The notes beneath the pieces are model-generated. The model made no database searches and was not told where the DNA came from. It saw only the letters and a program-made list of their open reading frames with translations. A stretch of DNA of 47,639 bases from Prevotella sp. (GTDB lineage Bacteria; Bacteroidota; Bacteroidia; Bacteroidales; Bacteroidaceae). This document shows, one piece after another, positions 15,843 through 24,884 of the stretch (position 1 is its first letter; every line of letters starts with the position of its first letter). The stretch lies in contig JAFYDA010000096.1 of the NCBI GenBank assembly GCA_017545045.1, positions 1-47,639 of the forward strand, in the 5' to 3' direction. The translations under genes and the position numbers were made by a program.

Positions 15843-15877
15843 TTTGCAAATGTACGAATTTCTCCTTACTTTTGCAA
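15843..15877. promoter_or_regulatory. Interlocked divergent promoters (HD gene / menA)
   Basis: Plus strand: TTTG (15843-15846), 20 bases, TActTTTG (15867-15874), driving menA. Minus strand: TACATTTG (15854-15847), with its -33 position (CTTG, about 15878-15875) 20 bases away. Each -33 box abuts the other promoter's -7 box, so one polymerase would block the other. Confidence 0.65.
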
Positions 15878-15894
15878 GAAAATAAGGAGATAAA

Positions 15895-16809
15895 ATGAAC
15901 GAAACAGATCATATTAAGACTGACTCACTGCGTGCGTGGTTCCTGGCAGCCCGTCCAAAGACGCTGTCGGGGGCTGCAGTGCCTGTGATGATAGGAGTAG
16001 CGTTGGCCTATACTGATGCCCGTGACTATTATGTGGAAGGAACTTTCAGTTGGACGGCAGCCGTGTTGTGCCTGCTTTTTGCTTTCCTCATGCAAATAGA
16101 TGCCAATTTCATCAATGATTTCTTTGATTTCACCAATGGTTCGGACGATGCCGAGACCCGCTTGGGACCTCGGCGGGCTTGCGCCCAGGGGTGGGTGAAA
16201 CTCGACTCCATGAAGCGGGCCATAGCCATGACCACCTGTCTGGCTTGTGTCGTCGGCCTGCCGCTGGTGTGGTATGGCGGTCTTGAAATGGTGCTTATCG
16301 GGGTTATCTGTGTGGTGTTCTGTTTCCTTTATACCACCCATTTGTCGTATATGGGACTGGGCGACGTCCTTGTCATCGTCTTTTTCGGCATAGTGCCCGT
16401 CTGCATCAGCTATTACGTGCTGCTTCATACCTGCACGTGGCAGGTGTTTGTCGCTTCTTTGGCTTGCGGATTGGTTATCGACGGCCTGTTGCTGGTGAAT
16501 AATTTCCGCGACCGCGAAGGCGACCGTGCCGTGGGCAAGAATACGCTGGTCGTGCAGATTGGCGAGAAAGCCGCTTTGGCGCTTTACCTCAGTGTGGGCA
16601 TCGTGGCTTGCCTGATGGGGGTCGTGTTTTGGCTCAATGGTCACGTGCTGGCTTTCTTGCTGCCTCTTATCTATTTGGTGTTGCATGTCTTCACCTATCT
16701 GAAAATCAAGCGTATCTATCAGGGGAAAGCACTGAACATCTGTCTGGGAGAGACAGCACGAAATATCTTTATCTATGGGCTGACCGTGACGGTGGGCGTG
16801 CTGATCTGA
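15895..16809 (+). CDS. menA: 1,4-dihydroxy-2-naphthoate polyprenyltransferase
   Basis: 304 residues, UbiA-superfamily membrane enzyme that attaches the polyprenyl chain in menaquinone synthesis. The N terminus has AARPKTLSGAAVPV, typical of MenA. The first Asp-rich prenyl-diphosphate site is NFINDFFDFTNGSDD (about residues 67-81); the second is NNFRDREGDRAVGKNTL (about 201-217). About eight or nine hydrophobic segments are visible. Menaquinone would serve anaerobic electron transport such as fumarate reduction. The other men genes are not in the window. Confidence 0.94.
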   Translation: MNETDHIKTDSLRAWFLAARPKTLSGAAVPVMIGVALAYTDARDYYVEGTFSWTAAVLCLLFAFLMQIDANFINDFFDFTNGSDDAETRLGPRRACAQGWVKLDSMKRAIAMTTCLACVVGLPLVWYGGLEMVLIGVICVVFCFLYTTHLSYMGLGDVLVIVFFGIVPVCISYYVLLHTCTWQVFVASLACGLVIDGLLLVNNFRDREGDRAVGKNTLVVQIGEKAALALYLSVGIVACLMGVVFWLNGHVLAFLLPLIYLVLHVFTYLKIKRIYQGKALNICLGETARNIFIYGLTVTVGVLI

Positions 16810-16816
16810 TTGTCGT

Positions 16817-19171
16817 TTAGTTGAAGAAATTCCAGGAAACGCCCAGTCTCAGGACGGAACTGTCGGTCGGGTAGTGGGGGGTAAGGAACGATTTCTTGTT
16901 GAACGATCCGCTTGTGGCATTGGTCATCATGACGAAGAATCGCGCACGCTTCAGATGCATATTGGCATAGACATCGATAAAGGGGTAGTTTCCCAGCGTG
17001 ACGCGGCTATCGGCGTTCTCCTGAATGGCAAACTGGTTCAACTGCGGACAGAAGTCGGGGGCTTCGTATTCAGTGAAGAAGGTTGCGGCTGCTCCCAGCT
17101 CGACACTGAGAACCCGGGCAATCTTGAATCCAAGATAGAAGTTTGTGAATACGTTCAGGGCCGGTACGGGCAACACGTCCTTATTACTACTGTTCTGATA
17201 AGTCAGCACATTCTCCCAATTGACGGGGCCCAGTTTGAAGTGCTGTTTCAGTTGGGCGGTGAGCACGTTGATATTGCTGCTGCACTGGTTGAAACGGGCT
17301 GTCAAGTAGTGCCTGGCAGTGGTGGAATAGACATAGCTCATGCCGAGATAGGTGTAATTCTGGATTTCTTCAATGGCTATTCTCAGGCTGGTTTTCGTCT
17401 TCTTGTAGCTGAACAGCCCCTCGATACGTGTATGGGTTTCTTTCGACAGGTCATCATTGTCCCACCAAAGGTGCTTGGAATGATAATGCCGCTGGTAGTA
17501 GGTGGGATGGAGACGATAGAAGTGAGCGTGAGCTGCTAAAGTCACTGTGTCGCCGAAGAGTGGGAAGTTGAGGTCTGTATTGAAATCGGCCTTCAATTGT
17601 CCGGCATCCTCACCGATGGTCCATAGTTCTGCCATAGCGTTGTAATGAAGGGTATTGCCCTGGCTCTTGATGATTTGTCCGCCGATACTGATGTTGTTCT
17701 CGGTCACTTTCTCCATGTAGGGCTGTTCGTCGGCACCAAGATTGTCCATGTTGAAATTGCGCAGCTCATGGGTGGCGAAGACTTTCAGGCCGGCCTTGGC
17801 ATATTTGTTGAATCCTTCAAGCAGTGCCAGGGCGAGCGTGTTTTTCAGCTGGAAATGCTTCGTCTGGTCGTAAACGGAGTCCTGAGCTGCCGTCATTCCC
17901 TTGTCGAAATAGGTGTCGGCGTAATAGTCGACAGGCGCGCCATAAGACTGATAGATGCGGTCGTAGCGGTCCATTTCCATCGTGTGGATGATGCTTGTCA
18001 CCGGTACGAATTCCTTTTTCATGGTGGAGTCTTCCAACTCTTCCTTAGCCTTTTCCGCCCTGAGCAGACTATCCATCTTTTCCTGAGTGTCGACGGTAAT
18101 GCGGGTGGTGTCGACAGCTGTCGTATCCTTCTTGACAGGTTCTTCGCCAACGATGACCGCGTCTTTGGGGCGTCCGGCAGAAGGAGCTTCCTTATCATCG
18201 TCTTTCTTGCGCTTTGCACGTTCCTTGTCTTTCTGGGAAGCCTTGGCGAAGTTGCGGGCTTTTATCTCTTCTTCGGTCATCTTGACCTTTCGGTAGAATC
18301 CTAAGTTGTAGCGGTGCGACAGGAAGAAGTGCATGTTGTCGTTGCGGTTCCAGTTCTTGTTAAGGACAGTGGGGATTTCATTCTCACTGAAAGTCTCAGT
18401 GGTGGCTTCAGGGTGGATGATGTATTCATCGTTGGTGATACCGCCGTTCTCAGAGGTCTTCTGATGATAGTTTGAGAAGATGGTATGCATGCTGTACTGG
18501 TCTCCAAGGTAGGAGGCATAGATTGTGGCTCCGAAGTGAGAAGCCGCCTGATCGCTGAAGTATCCTCGGGCGTAGGCGTAGTTCAGGTCGAATCCCAGTC
18601 CTGTACGCTTGCCGGCATTGACGGCGAATTTTGCTTCTAAGTGATCTTCGCCGTTGGTCTTGTCGCCACAGTTGTCATACGACAGGTTGGTGATAGGCGA
18701 CAGTGTGTTGGTAAAGTGTAGCTGTTCCGGTGACTTGTAGATGAAGCTATAGGGCTCAGTGAACAGGAACTGCTGAGGGGTAGGGCGGTCAATATAGATG
18801 CGGTTCTGACGGGCGGTGTAGTTGTTGCCCGTGGTGTTGTACTCGCCGTAAATGCCTGTGTTCAGCGTCATGTTCATGTAGAGGTGCGGAATGGTGTCGA
18901 CGGTGCCTTTCCTGATGTCGCCGAACTTTCTGTCCACGGTCCATACGTAGATGCCCCGTGGTATTTCCTTGTTCTTGGTGGTGTCGTTGTTGTGGGGATT
19001 GAAGTTGCCGTTGCTCCTGTCGCTACGCCGGGTGACATTGCCAGACTCGTCGATTTGGTTGAAGTCTTGTGCTGTAGCGAATAAGGAAAAAAGAAAAGCG
19101 AAGATTGCCAGCGGCAATCTCGCTATCCATAGTCTTTGAAGAACGTCCGTTTGAACCGTCATCATGATCAA
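16817..19171 (-). CDS. Putative outer-membrane porin (Porin_10 type)
   Basis: 784 residues. A hydrophobic signal segment (LPLAIFAFLFSLFATAQ) is followed by a beta-strand-rich protein ending in WNFFN, an aromatic C terminus typical of outer-membrane barrels. Composition and start (DFNQIDESGNVTRR) match the Bacteroidetes 'putative porin' family. Residues ~310-390 form an odd, highly charged insert rich in Lys, Asp and Glu (KDKERAKRKKDDDKEAP) that should be an extracellular or periplasmic loop. Its start overlaps the preceding membrane-protein gene by 4 bases, so the two are translationally coupled in a three-gene operon. The substrate is unknown. Confidence 0.82.
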   Translation of the reverse strand: MIMMTVQTDVLQRLWIARLPLAIFAFLFSLFATAQDFNQIDESGNVTRRSDRSNGNFNPHNNDTTKNKEIPRGIYVWTVDRKFGDIRKGTVDTIPHLYMNMTLNTGIYGEYNTTGNNYTARQNRIYIDRPTPQQFLFTEPYSFIYKSPEQLHFTNTLSPITNLSYDNCGDKTNGEDHLEAKFAVNAGKRTGLGFDLNYAYARGYFSDQAASHFGATIYASYLGDQYSMHTIFSNYHQKTSENGGITNDEYIIHPEATTETFSENEIPTVLNKNWNRNDNMHFFLSHRYNLGFYRKVKMTEEEIKARNFAKASQKDKERAKRKKDDDKEAPSAGRPKDAVIVGEEPVKKDTTAVDTTRITVDTQEKMDSLLRAEKAKEELEDSTMKKEFVPVTSIIHTMEMDRYDRIYQSYGAPVDYYADTYFDKGMTAAQDSVYDQTKHFQLKNTLALALLEGFNKYAKAGLKVFATHELRNFNMDNLGADEQPYMEKVTENNISIGGQIIKSQGNTLHYNAMAELWTIGEDAGQLKADFNTDLNFPLFGDTVTLAAHAHFYRLHPTYYQRHYHSKHLWWDNDDLSKETHTRIEGLFSYKKTKTSLRIAIEEIQNYTYLGMSYVYSTTARHYLTARFNQCSSNINVLTAQLKQHFKLGPVNWENVLTYQNSSNKDVLPVPALNVFTNFYLGFKIARVLSVELGAAATFFTEYEAPDFCPQLNQFAIQENADSRVTLGNYPFIDVYANMHLKRARFFVMMTNATSGSFNKKSFLTPHYPTDSSVLRLGVSWNFFN

Positions 19172-19374
19172 AGCTTTGCTATTCTTAGTGACAACTCAAT
19201 GAACTTGAACACGCCGGCACCTATCATGATGTAGACGGCGGTGTCGTGGTCGGCCTTCATATACCATAGCATACCAACGATGGCGCCGATGATGAACAGC
19301 AGGTTCAGCCATTGGCGCAAGCCGCGCAGGCGGCCTGTGTCCTCAAAGGGTTGAAGGTCGTGGTATTTGCTCAT
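19168..19374 (-). CDS. Small two-helix membrane protein
   Basis: 68 residues with two hydrophobic segments (LLFIIGAIVGMLWYM and TAVYIMIGAGVFKFI), a charged N terminus and no cleavable signal. It overlaps both neighbours by 4 bases (ATGA type), so it is coupled to the DUF4468 gene before it and the porin gene after it. Conserved position suggests a role in envelope assembly or in handling the porin, but that is inference. No known domain. Confidence 0.8.
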   Translation of the reverse strand: MSKYHDLQPFEDTGRLRGLRQWLNLLFIIGAIVGMLWYMKADHDTAVYIMIGAGVFKFIELSLRIAKL

Positions 19375-19973
19375 TTCAGCAGACTGGCAAATTTGTTGAA
19401 CAGATAGTCTTTACGGTCAATGGTCTTGCGACGGAACTTGCCCGAGACGCGAGACAGCTTGTTCTTCTTCTTTGTCAGTCCCTCTTCGTCAGTAATCCAG
19501 TCCTCTGCCTTGAAGGTCTGCGGGGCGCGCTCCTCTTCATACAGATAGTAGATGCGGGTCATGGTGATGTCGGCTTTCCCGTCCTCGCATTTAACAACCA
19601 GATTGTAGTAGAGACGTGTACGGTCGAGCACAAGGGCCGTAGACTTGAAGACGAGCCATTCCTGATAAGTACCGGCAACCTCAAAATTGTCAGGGTCGTC
19701 GAGTATGATGCGGCTCTGCTCAAACTGGTTGGCTTCCTTGGTCATTTTCTCCATATAGCTTTTCACGATGGCGTAGATGTCCTTGGCACTCTTGTTTGGA
19801 GCATCGACAACTGTATGGAACACCACTTTACCGTCAACTACGGGTACGGCTCCTACCAGATATTTTTGGTCTGGATTTGTGGTTTGTACATCCTGCTCTG
19901 GCATTTCCCAGGTATTTTGTGCTGTCAAGGCCATCGGCAGGCACATCATCATTGTTATTAATAGCTTCTTCAT
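19371..19973 (-). CDS. DUF4468 (TBP-like fold) secreted protein
   Basis: 200 residues with signal peptide MKKLLITMMMCLPMALTAQ. The body begins with VVFHTVVDAPNKSAKDIYAI and continues with alternating strands and helices in the pattern of DUF4468 domains, which Bacteroidetes encode in many exported proteins. The C terminus is basic (RKTIDRKDYLFNKFASLLK). Probably periplasmic. It heads the operon with the small membrane protein and the porin, overlapping the next gene by 4 bases. Function not established. Confidence 0.8.
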   Translation of the reverse strand: MKKLLITMMMCLPMALTAQNTWEMPEQDVQTTNPDQKYLVGAVPVVDGKVVFHTVVDAPNKSAKDIYAIVKSYMEKMTKEANQFEQSRIILDDPDNFEVAGTYQEWLVFKSTALVLDRTRLYYNLVVKCEDGKADITMTRIYYLYEEERAPQTFKAEDWITDEEGLTKKKNKLSRVSGKFRRKTIDRKDYLFNKFASLLK

Positions 19974-19995
19974 ATCGTTTTTTGTTTTAACTCGA

Positions 19996-20003
19996 CAAAA
20001 TTA
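19996..20003 (-). promoter_or_regulatory. -7 element of the DUF4468-porin operon
   Basis: TAatTTTG on the minus strand, 22 bases before the DUF4468 start codon. Confidence 0.55.
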
Positions 20004-20101
20004 CAAATAATAATCCGTTTCAACGCAGAACTTAACTATTAATCTTTTATTTTTTCAATTTTTTAATGTTCTGTGAAGACGCATTAGACAAAAAAGAAAA
20101 A

Positions 20102-20128
20102 AGCGACAAACCGTGATAGTCTGCCGCT
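20102..20128 (-). terminator. Terminator of the tRNA-Arg gene
   Basis: Minus strand: AGCGGCAGAC / GTTTGTCGCT stem (two G-U pairs) with a seven-base loop, then a run of T. It starts 14 bases after the tRNA 3' end. Confidence 0.8.
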
Positions 20129-20142
20129 TTTCACCCCTTCTG

Positions 20143-20216
20143 TGACTCCCGCGGGATTCAAACCCACAACCTTCTGATCCGTAGTCAGATGCTCTATTCA
20201 GTTGAGCTAGGGAGCC
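20143..20216 (-). tRNA. tRNA-Arg (anticodon ACG)
   Basis: A 74-base cloverleaf on the minus strand. Acceptor stem GGCTCCC / GGGAGTC (one G-U), D-arm GCTC/GAGC, anticodon stem TCTGA/TCAGA with loop CTACGGA giving anticodon ACG, and T-arm GTGGG-TTTGAAT-CCCGC. The discriminator base is A; the CCA end is not encoded. A34 is presumably edited to inosine, so the tRNA reads CGU, CGC and CGA codons. Confidence 0.96.
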
Positions 20217-20319
20217 TCCGTTGCTTAATTGCGGGTGCAAAGGTACGGAGTTTTTTTTAATTCTCCAAATTTTTTCAAAACTTTTTTTCAAGTTGTGATG
20301 ATAATTCTAAAATTCTTAT

Positions 20320-20327
20320 TAACTTTG
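20320..20327 (+). promoter_or_regulatory. -7 element of uvrB
   Basis: TAacTTTG, 35 bases before uvrB. Confidence 0.5.
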
Positions 20328-20362
20328 TACACAGATTCCGATAAACGTTGATGACATAAAGC

Positions 20363-22396
20363 ATGGCTGAATTCAAGCTGACATCAAAATACGAACCCAC
20401 AGGCGACCAGCCGGAAGCTATCCAACAGCTGACGGACGGGCTGAAGCGCGGTGACCAGTCGCAAGTGCTGTTGGGGGTTACTGGATCGGGAAAGACGTTC
20501 ACGATAGCCAATGTCATCGCCAATGTGAACAAGCCGACGCTTATCCTGAGTCATAACAAGACGCTGGCGGCACAGCTTTTCGAGGAGATGCGTGGATTCT
20601 TCCCGGAGAACGCTGTGGAATACTATGTCAGCTACTATGATTATTATCAGCCGGAAGCCTATATTCCCAGTAGTGACACCTATATAGAGAAAGACCTGGA
20701 TATCAATGATGAAATAGACAGGCTGCGGCTATCGGCCGTATCAAGCCTTCTGTCGGGGCGCAAGGATGTCATTGTTGTATCGTCAGTCAGCTGTATCTAT
20801 GGTATGGGCAGTCCTGTGGCCTTGCAGGAGAACGTTATTGAACTGCATCGTGGACAGATATTAGACCGCAATGCTCTGCTTCGTCGCCTTGTGGCAGCCT
20901 TGTATGTCAGGAATGACATGGACTTGCAGCGGGGAAGTTTCCGCGTCAGGGGCGATACTGTCGACATATTCATGGCCTATAGTGAGGTGGTTCTCAGAAT
21001 TACGTTCTGGGATGATGAGATAGACATGATAGAAGAGGTGGACGCCGTTACATTCACCCGTATGGCCACGTTCGACGAATATAAGCTATATCCAGCCAAT
21101 CTGTTCACTACATCGCAGGAGCAGACGAACATTGCCATCCGCAATATCCAGGACGATCTGGTGAAACAGGTGGACTATTTCAACGAAATTGGCGACCCGA
21201 TAAAGGCGCAGCGCATCAAAGAGCGTGTGGAGTACGACATGGAGATGATTAAAGAACTGGGACACTGCTCAGGCATTGAAAACTATTCGCGCTATTTCGA
21301 CGGCCGTCATGCAGGCGAACGTCCATATTGTCTGCTCGACTTCTTCCCAGAAGATTTTCTGATGGTGGTTGACGAAAGCCATGTGTCTGTACCACAGATA
21401 GGTGCTATGTATGGTGGTGACCATTCACGCAAACAGAACCTTGTTGAATACGGCTTCCGGTTGCCTGCCGCGTTTGATAACCGTCCGCTGACGTTCGACG
21501 AGTTCCATGAGATGGTACATCAGGTCATCTATGTGAGTGCGACACCAGCCGACTACGAACTGAACGAGGCTGAAGGCGTAGTCGTGGAGCAAGTGATACG
21601 TCCCACAGGACTGTTAGATCCGGAAATAGACGTGCGGCCGACGGAGAACCAGATAGATGACCTGATGGAGGAAATCAGACAGAGGTCGGAACGCCATGAG
21701 CGGGTACTGGTGACGACATTGACCAAGCGCATGGCAGAGGAACTGACGGACTACCTGATGAGCCACGGGGTACAGACAGCTTACATCCACAGTGATGTTG
21801 CCACACTGGATCGGGTCAAGATACTGGAGGATTTGCGCAATGGCGTATATGATGTACTGGTGGGAGTCAACCTGCTGCGCGAGGGACTTGACCTGCCCGA
21901 AGTGTCATTAGTGGCTATCCTTGATGCAGACAAGGAAGGCTTCCTGCGTTCACACCGCAGTCTGACGCAGACTGCAGGCCGTGCTGCTCGCAATGTAAAC
22001 GGGAAGGTCATCATGTATGCCGATACCATCACGGCATCCATGCAACTGACCATCGACGAGACGAACCGCCGGCGTACCAAGCAGTTACATTATAATGAAG
22101 TACACGGTATCACGCCGAAACAGATTGTCAAGACGCTTAAGCAGAGTGCGCTCAGAAGAGATGAGGTGCCATCGGACATTAAAGAACTGCAGCGTTCGGC
22201 CTTTATTGCTCAGACTTCAGCGTATGATATGGCTGCTGACCCAATCGTGGAGCGTATGACACGTCAACAGTTGGAGAAGAGTATTGCTGATACGACCAAG
22301 CTGATGAAAGAGGCTGCCAAGAATATGGACTTCCTGCAAGCTGCCCAATATCGCGATGAAATCTTCCGGCTGCAAAAGGAACTAGAAATGAAATAG
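20363..22396 (+). CDS. uvrB: Excinuclease ABC subunit B
   Basis: 677 residues, normal length. The damage-verifying helicase-like subunit of nucleotide excision repair, acting with UvrA and UvrC. The start FKLTSKYEPTGDQPEAIQQL, Walker A GVTGSGKT (about residues 38-45), the beta-hairpin region YYVSYYDYYQPEAYIP, the DEAD-box-like VDESH, helicase motif VI QTAGRAARN, and the C-terminal UVR motif (MKEAAKNMDFLQAAQYRDEI) that binds UvrC are all present. It stands alone, convergent with the B3/B4 gene, 10 bases between the stops. Confidence 0.98.
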   Translation: MAEFKLTSKYEPTGDQPEAIQQLTDGLKRGDQSQVLLGVTGSGKTFTIANVIANVNKPTLILSHNKTLAAQLFEEMRGFFPENAVEYYVSYYDYYQPEAYIPSSDTYIEKDLDINDEIDRLRLSAVSSLLSGRKDVIVVSSVSCIYGMGSPVALQENVIELHRGQILDRNALLRRLVAALYVRNDMDLQRGSFRVRGDTVDIFMAYSEVVLRITFWDDEIDMIEEVDAVTFTRMATFDEYKLYPANLFTTSQEQTNIAIRNIQDDLVKQVDYFNEIGDPIKAQRIKERVEYDMEMIKELGHCSGIENYSRYFDGRHAGERPYCLLDFFPEDFLMVVDESHVSVPQIGAMYGGDHSRKQNLVEYGFRLPAAFDNRPLTFDEFHEMVHQVIYVSATPADYELNEAEGVVVEQVIRPTGLLDPEIDVRPTENQIDDLMEEIRQRSERHERVLVTTLTKRMAEELTDYLMSHGVQTAYIHSDVATLDRVKILEDLRNGVYDVLVGVNLLREGLDLPEVSLVAILDADKEGFLRSHRSLTQTAGRAARNVNGKVIMYADTITASMQLTIDETNRRRTKQLHYNEVHGITPKQIVKTLKQSALRRDEVPSDIKELQRSAFIAQTSAYDMAADPIVERMTRQQLEKSIADTTKLMKEAAKNMDFLQAAQYRDEIFRLQKELEMK

Positions 22397-22406
22397 CCTT
22401 AGAAAC

Positions 22407-23075
22407 TCAGATATTATATATAAAATAGGTGCCACCGTCGCTTTGGCAGTACTTTCGGAGCAATTCCTGTATGTACTCTGCATTGTCGCATACACGTGTT
22501 TTATTTCCATCGTAGCCATTAATGAGCACCACCAGATGGGTCGTGTCTATTGTCATCTTCGTACGTTCATGGTCGCTAGTGGGCGTACCAACGCCTCCTT
22601 GTGCATCACGATAAACGGGCAGTCCGTGGATGTTGATCATGCCTCGGCCTATTCCCTCGTAGGGTTCTCCTTCGCGTCCGATACCCAGCGTCAGCGTATC
22701 GCCGACGAACTTGTCGGCATCAAAGCCTCCGATACTGTAGCCATAGGCTATTGAGGCCAGATTCACCAAGTCAACCAGTGTGTCGCGCTGATACAGTTCT
22801 TTCCCCTGGAGTACTCGGCGTATCAATGCCTCTGATGCGGGACGGTATCTCGAAGGGTCCTTGCCACAGGCTTTATATACCCGTCTTGTTGCTGCAATGC
22901 TTGTCAACTCCTTCAAAGACTCTGTGGTCAGTTCTTTACGGAATTGATTGCCAAGTCGCTCAATCTCCATCCACAGTGCCTCGCTATATGGGGTATTAAC
23001 GACCTGAGCTTCTACGCAAGCGCCGATAAACTCAGGACAAATCTGCTTAATTTCATTTGATACCTTGATAATCAT
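22407..23075 (-). CDS. B3/B4 tRNA-binding domain protein
   Basis: 222 residues from the ATG at 23075 (MIIKVSNEIKQICPEF); an open extension upstream runs across the divergent promoter region and is not credible. The sequence matches the B3/B4 domain seen in the phenylalanyl-tRNA synthetase beta chain and in stand-alone proteins: RRVYKACGKDPSRYRPASEA followed by LIRRVLQG and DLVNLASIAYGYSIGGFD. Stand-alone members may edit mischarged tRNA or bind tRNA, but this is not proved. It is divergent from the NIF3-like gene. Confidence 0.85.
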   Translation of the reverse strand: MIIKVSNEIKQICPEFIGACVEAQVVNTPYSEALWMEIERLGNQFRKELTTESLKELTSIAATRRVYKACGKDPSRYRPASEALIRRVLQGKELYQRDTLVDLVNLASIAYGYSIGGFDADKFVGDTLTLGIGREGEPYEGIGRGMINIHGLPVYRDAQGGVGTPTSDHERTKMTIDTTHLVVLINGYDGNKTRVCDNAEYIQELLRKYCQSDGGTYFIYNI

Positions 23076-23131
23076 TTGCTGATGTTGCTTTAGAAAACGA
23101 ACTTTTTTATGAAAATTATCGTTTAATGCTA

Positions 23132-23139
23132 CAAAGTTA
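23132..23139 (-). promoter_or_regulatory. -7 element of the B3/B4 gene
   Basis: TAacTTTG on the minus strand, 56 bases before the start codon. Confidence 0.5.
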
Positions 23140-23158
23140 GCAATTATTTTCCAAACAA

Positions 23159-23190
23159 TTTGGAGTTTTGCAAAAAAAAATGTAATTTTG
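23159..23190 (+). promoter_or_regulatory. Promoter of the NIF3-like gene
   Basis: TTTG (23159-23162), 20 bases, TAatTTTG (23183-23190). It fixes the start of the next gene at the GTG at 23218 rather than the TTG at 23188, which lies inside the -7 box. Confidence 0.65.
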
Positions 23191-23217
23191 CAACCTGAAT
23201 ACGTAACATTGTTAAGC

Positions 23218-24003
23218 GTGAAAGTTAAGGAAGTGTTGTGCGCCCTTGAACGATTCGCGCCCCTGCCCTTGCAGGAAAGCTGGGACAATGCTGGCTTGCA
23301 AGTTGGATTGACAGAGGCGGAGGTTTCAGGGGCATTATTGTGTCTGGACGTGACGGAAAGCATTATCGATGAAGCTGTCAGCCGGGGGTGTAACCTGGTG
23401 GTGAGCCATCATCCGCTGCTGTTCCGAGGGCTGAAGACCATCAGTGATCTGACTGACGTGCAGCGAACGGTGATGAAAGCCATCCAGCAGCAAGTATGTG
23501 TGGTATCAATGCACACGAACATGGACAATGCGCGAGGTGGCGTGAACTTTCACATGGCAGAGAAATTAGGACTGGCAGACGTCGTGTTCATGAGTCCCAA
23601 GCGGGTAGGTGACGCGGAATGTGGCAGTGGTGTCATAGGAATACTGCCGGAACCGATGGCTTCGGACGATTTTGTAATAAAGCTGAAGAAGACGTTTGAC
23701 GTGGAGTGTGCCCAGTGTAACGAGTTGTTACACCGCAAAATCAGTCGTGTGGCATTGTGCGGCGGGGCAGGCGACTTCTTGCTTGATGATGCCGTCCGTG
23801 AAGGGGCTGATGCTTTTGTGACGGGCGAAATGCATTATCATCAGTATTTTGGCTATGAACAGCAGTTGCAGATATGTGTCATCGGCCACTACCAAAGTGA
23901 ACAATATACAACCGAGGTGTTCCGTGACATCATCAACCACGACTGTCCTGATGTACGCACGGAAATAGCAGAGACAAATACAAATCCAATATTATATATT
24001 TGA
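23218..24003 (+). CDS. NIF3-like dinuclear-metal protein (GTP cyclohydrolase I type 2 homologue)
   Basis: 261 residues from a GTG start (MKVKEVLCALERFAPLPLQE). NIF3/YbgI proteins form hexameric toroids with a two-metal site in each subunit. The metal-binding residues are in VVSHHPLLF (about residue 60) and near the C terminus in the GHYQSE segment. Family members are annotated as GTP cyclohydrolase homologues, but the biological role is unsettled. The start is weakly marked: no ATG fits, and the promoter at 23159-23190 excludes upstream codons. A four-base gap separates it from the zinc-ribbon gene, with which it is usually paired in Bacteroidetes. Confidence 0.92.
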   Translation: MKVKEVLCALERFAPLPLQESWDNAGLQVGLTEAEVSGALLCLDVTESIIDEAVSRGCNLVVSHHPLLFRGLKTISDLTDVQRTVMKAIQQQVCVVSMHTNMDNARGGVNFHMAEKLGLADVVFMSPKRVGDAECGSGVIGILPEPMASDDFVIKLKKTFDVECAQCNELLHRKISRVALCGGAGDFLLDDAVREGADAFVTGEMHYHQYFGYEQQLQICVIGHYQSEQYTTEVFRDIINHDCPDVRTEIAETNTNPILYI

Positions 24004-24007
24004 AATT

Positions 24008-24868
24008 ATGGCAAAGAAAGACCCTACAGATTTGACGGTAGAAGAGCGTCTTAAGACCCTTTACCAGATGCAGACAGCATTGTCTGCCATTGACGAGAAA
24101 CGGACTTTGAGAGGTGAACTGCCGCAGGAAGTGAACGACTTGGAAGACGAGATTGAAGGATTGAACACCCGCATTCAGCGTATTCAGACCGACATTAACG
24201 AGTTTCAGCAGGCTGTGACACAGAAAAAAGGTGAAATAGCTGATGCTGAGGCCAGTGTGGCTCGTTATAAAAGCCAGTTGGAAGATGTGAAAAACAATCG
24301 TGAGTATGACACCTTGTCAAAGGAAATAGAGTTCCAGTCGCTTGAAATAGAACTATGCAACAAGAAAATCCGTGAAGCTCAAATCCGGATTGCGGAAAAG
24401 AATGAGGAACTTAGCGCCAATAAGGCACTGATAGAAGAGCGTAAGGGAGACCTGGAGGTGAAAAAGAGCGAGTTGGACGAAATCATGGAAGAGACTCGCG
24501 CCGAGGAAGAAAAGTTGAAGGAGAAGGTGAAGGACTATGAATCGAAGATTGAGCCTCGCTTGCTGGCTTCATTCAAGCGTATCCGTAAGAACGCCCGAAA
24601 TGGACTGGGCATCGTCTATGTGCAGCGTGACGCCTGTGGCGGTTGTTTCAACAAAATTCCACCTCAGCGCCAGTTGGATATCAAAATGCACAAAAAAATC
24701 ATTGTCTGCGAATATTGTGGACGTATCATGATCGATCCTGAGCTGGCCGGCGTGAAAGTGGAGAAAACTGTTGAAGTATCTGAGAAGAAAACAACACGTA
24801 AGCGCGCCATCCGAAAGACTTCGTCAGCCTCGTCGAAAAAGGCAGTTGATGCCAATGATTCAGAATAA
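24008..24868 (+). CDS. Coiled-coil zinc-ribbon protein (C4 type, CT398/DUF164-like)
   Basis: 286 residues. Residues ~10-195 are a long, charged, heptad-like coiled coil (EDEIEGLNTRIQRIQTDIN and onward). A C4 zinc ribbon follows: DACGGCF...VCEYCGRIM (about 205-240), with an invariant-looking NKIPPQRQLDIK between. The last 40 residues are basic and Ser/Lys-rich and look disordered. This family is thought to bind nucleic acids or act as a flagellar-type chaperone elsewhere; here the role is unknown. Paired with the NIF3-like gene, as in related genomes. Confidence 0.88.
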   Translation: MAKKDPTDLTVEERLKTLYQMQTALSAIDEKRTLRGELPQEVNDLEDEIEGLNTRIQRIQTDINEFQQAVTQKKGEIADAEASVARYKSQLEDVKNNREYDTLSKEIEFQSLEIELCNKKIREAQIRIAEKNEELSANKALIEERKGDLEVKKSELDEIMEETRAEEEKLKEKVKDYESKIEPRLLASFKRIRKNARNGLGIVYVQRDACGGCFNKIPPQRQLDIKMHKKIIVCEYCGRIMIDPELAGVKVEKTVEVSEKKTTRKRAIRKTSSASSKKAVDANDSE

Positions 24869-24884
24869 GCAGGGGGCTTCCTTC

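Noticed and set aside
15925..16686. 253-codon minus-strand frame
   Set aside because: Antisense to menA; His/Gln-rich composition is the mirror of membrane-protein codons.
17645..18304. 219-codon plus-strand frame
   Set aside because: Antisense to the porin gene, with no motif or promoter.
20055..20291. 78-codon minus-strand frame over the tRNA
   Set aside because: It is read through a tRNA-Arg gene and its terminator, so it is not coding.
23188..23217. TTG start for the NIF3-like gene
   Set aside because: The codon lies inside the -7 promoter box, and the family alignment starts at the GTG at 23218.
23076..23363. 96-codon N-terminal extension of the B3/B4 protein
   Set aside because: It crosses the divergent promoter region and part of the NIF3-like gene; the MIIKVSNEIK start matches the domain.
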